Shown here in pieces: positions 63,715 to 64,000 of a stretch of 64,000 nucleotides of DNA (the first letter of the stretch is position 1; each line of letters starts with the position of its first letter). Origin of the DNA: an uncultured Lentibacter sp. (lineage in GTDB: Bacteria; Pseudomonadota; Alphaproteobacteria; Rhodobacterales; Rhodobacteraceae); NCBI GenBank assembly GCA_947497495.1, contig CANMGT010000003.1, positions 186,001 to 250,000 on the forward strand, written 5' to 3'. The position numbers and the translations under genes were made by a program. Under the pieces are notes generated by a model. That model made no database searches, was not told the origin of the DNA, and saw only the letters and a program-made list of their open reading frames with translations.

Positions 63715-64000
63715 TCAAACAAAATGCACATAGAAGTCGCGCAACGCGTCGCCTTCCAGATCGCGTGTTTTCTTGAATTCCTGCTCTTTCATGTAAACAT
63801 GGTTGGCGCAGAGCATGTCTCCGACGGCTTCGCACAGCACGGTGTCGGCCTTCAAATCCGCCGCGGCCCCCTTGAGGTCAGAGGCGCAGCCAACTGTCGC
63901 GTCGGTCTTTTCAAAGCCGTCGCCCGTTTCCATCGGCTGAAGCGCATAGCCCTTCTCCACGCCCAGCAAGGACGCCTGCAAAACGGCGGCGACGGCTGTG
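63715..64000 (-). CDS. Hypothetical protein, 5' end cut by window edge
   Basis: At least 94 residues with a frame open to base 64000, so the true start lies outside. The visible N-terminal part (TAVAAVLQASLLGVEKG) may be the end of a signal or helix. The remainder has three cysteines (VGCASDL, TVLCEAVGDMLCANHVYM) and ends in DALRDFYVHFV. Family not recognised. Just upstream of the ferredoxin on the same strand. Confidence 0.7.
   Translation of the reverse strand, partial: TAVAAVLQASLLGVEKGYALQPMETGDGFEKTDATVGCASDLKGAAADLKADTVLCEAVGDMLCANHVYMKEQEFKKTRDLEGDALRDFYVHFV

Overview
The window reads as chromosome of a Roseobacter-type marine alphaproteobacterium (Rhodobacterales), inferred from gene content and sequence style only. 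Coding DNA is GC-rich and densely packed, with many ATGA start/stop overlaps. Family markers include a phaZ-phaC-phaP-phaR polyhydroxybutyrate cluster with CTGC..GCAG operators, an LdtR-type MarR regulator, SdhE, DUF1194 proteins, ThyX, and a dispersed palindromic repeat whose core resembles CTCCC(A/G)GGATATTT. No rRNA, tRNA, CRISPR array, transposase or prophage was recognised.

Layout. 1-2241 holds the end of mraY plus murD, after which the cell-wall cluster stops. 2238-4521 is accessory: an HExxH lipoprotein, a small membrane protein and an AT-rich Abi-alpha (DUF4393) gene beside parE (4529-6523). 7088-9369 has a nitroreductase, a Tag-like DNA glycosylase and an HpaR-like regulator. 9440-16533 is a peptide-uptake unit: CocE/NonD hydrolase, Tat-exported binding protein, two permeases and a fused double ATPase. 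16748-18483 pairs a DUF4349 membrane protein with an alkaline-phosphatase-superfamily enzyme. 18846-27244 is a complete type I secretion locus for a 1052-residue Ig-repeat adhesin.

27729-33017 (minus strand) is an envelope-lipid block: psd, pssA, a response regulator and a sensor kinase in one overlapping operon, with an EptA-type phosphoethanolamine transferase upstream. Next come a MATE transporter, an unrecognised pair of membrane-anchored proteins (34612-36659), aspartate aminotransferase, XRE regulator-sdhE and an LdtR-like regulator. Tandem DUF1194 genes follow, with a 10-base homopolymer at their junction. A Slam-like outer-membrane protein sits with its probable surface-lipoprotein client (41643-44028), followed by thyX and cspA.

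46706-49227 is a bufferin-type RiPP operon: DUF2282 precursor, DUF692 MNIO maturase, DUF2063 partner and a DoxX protein. A 10-bp-stem hairpin lies between precursor and maturase genes. thrS, a five-gene hydrolase/VOC/peptidase-like run and a FemAB-like acyltransferase precede the PHB cluster (56329-60937). The right end has a LysR regulator, a DegT-family aminotransferase with a perfect 16-bp inverted repeat abutting its start codon, a [2Fe-2S] ferredoxin and a gene cut by the window edge.

The best leads are the bufferin operon and its internal hairpin, the Slam/lipoprotein pair, the DUF1194 homopolymer, the inverted repeat at 63117-63155, and a 67-68 bp element with a 12-bp internal period present twice about 52 kb apart.
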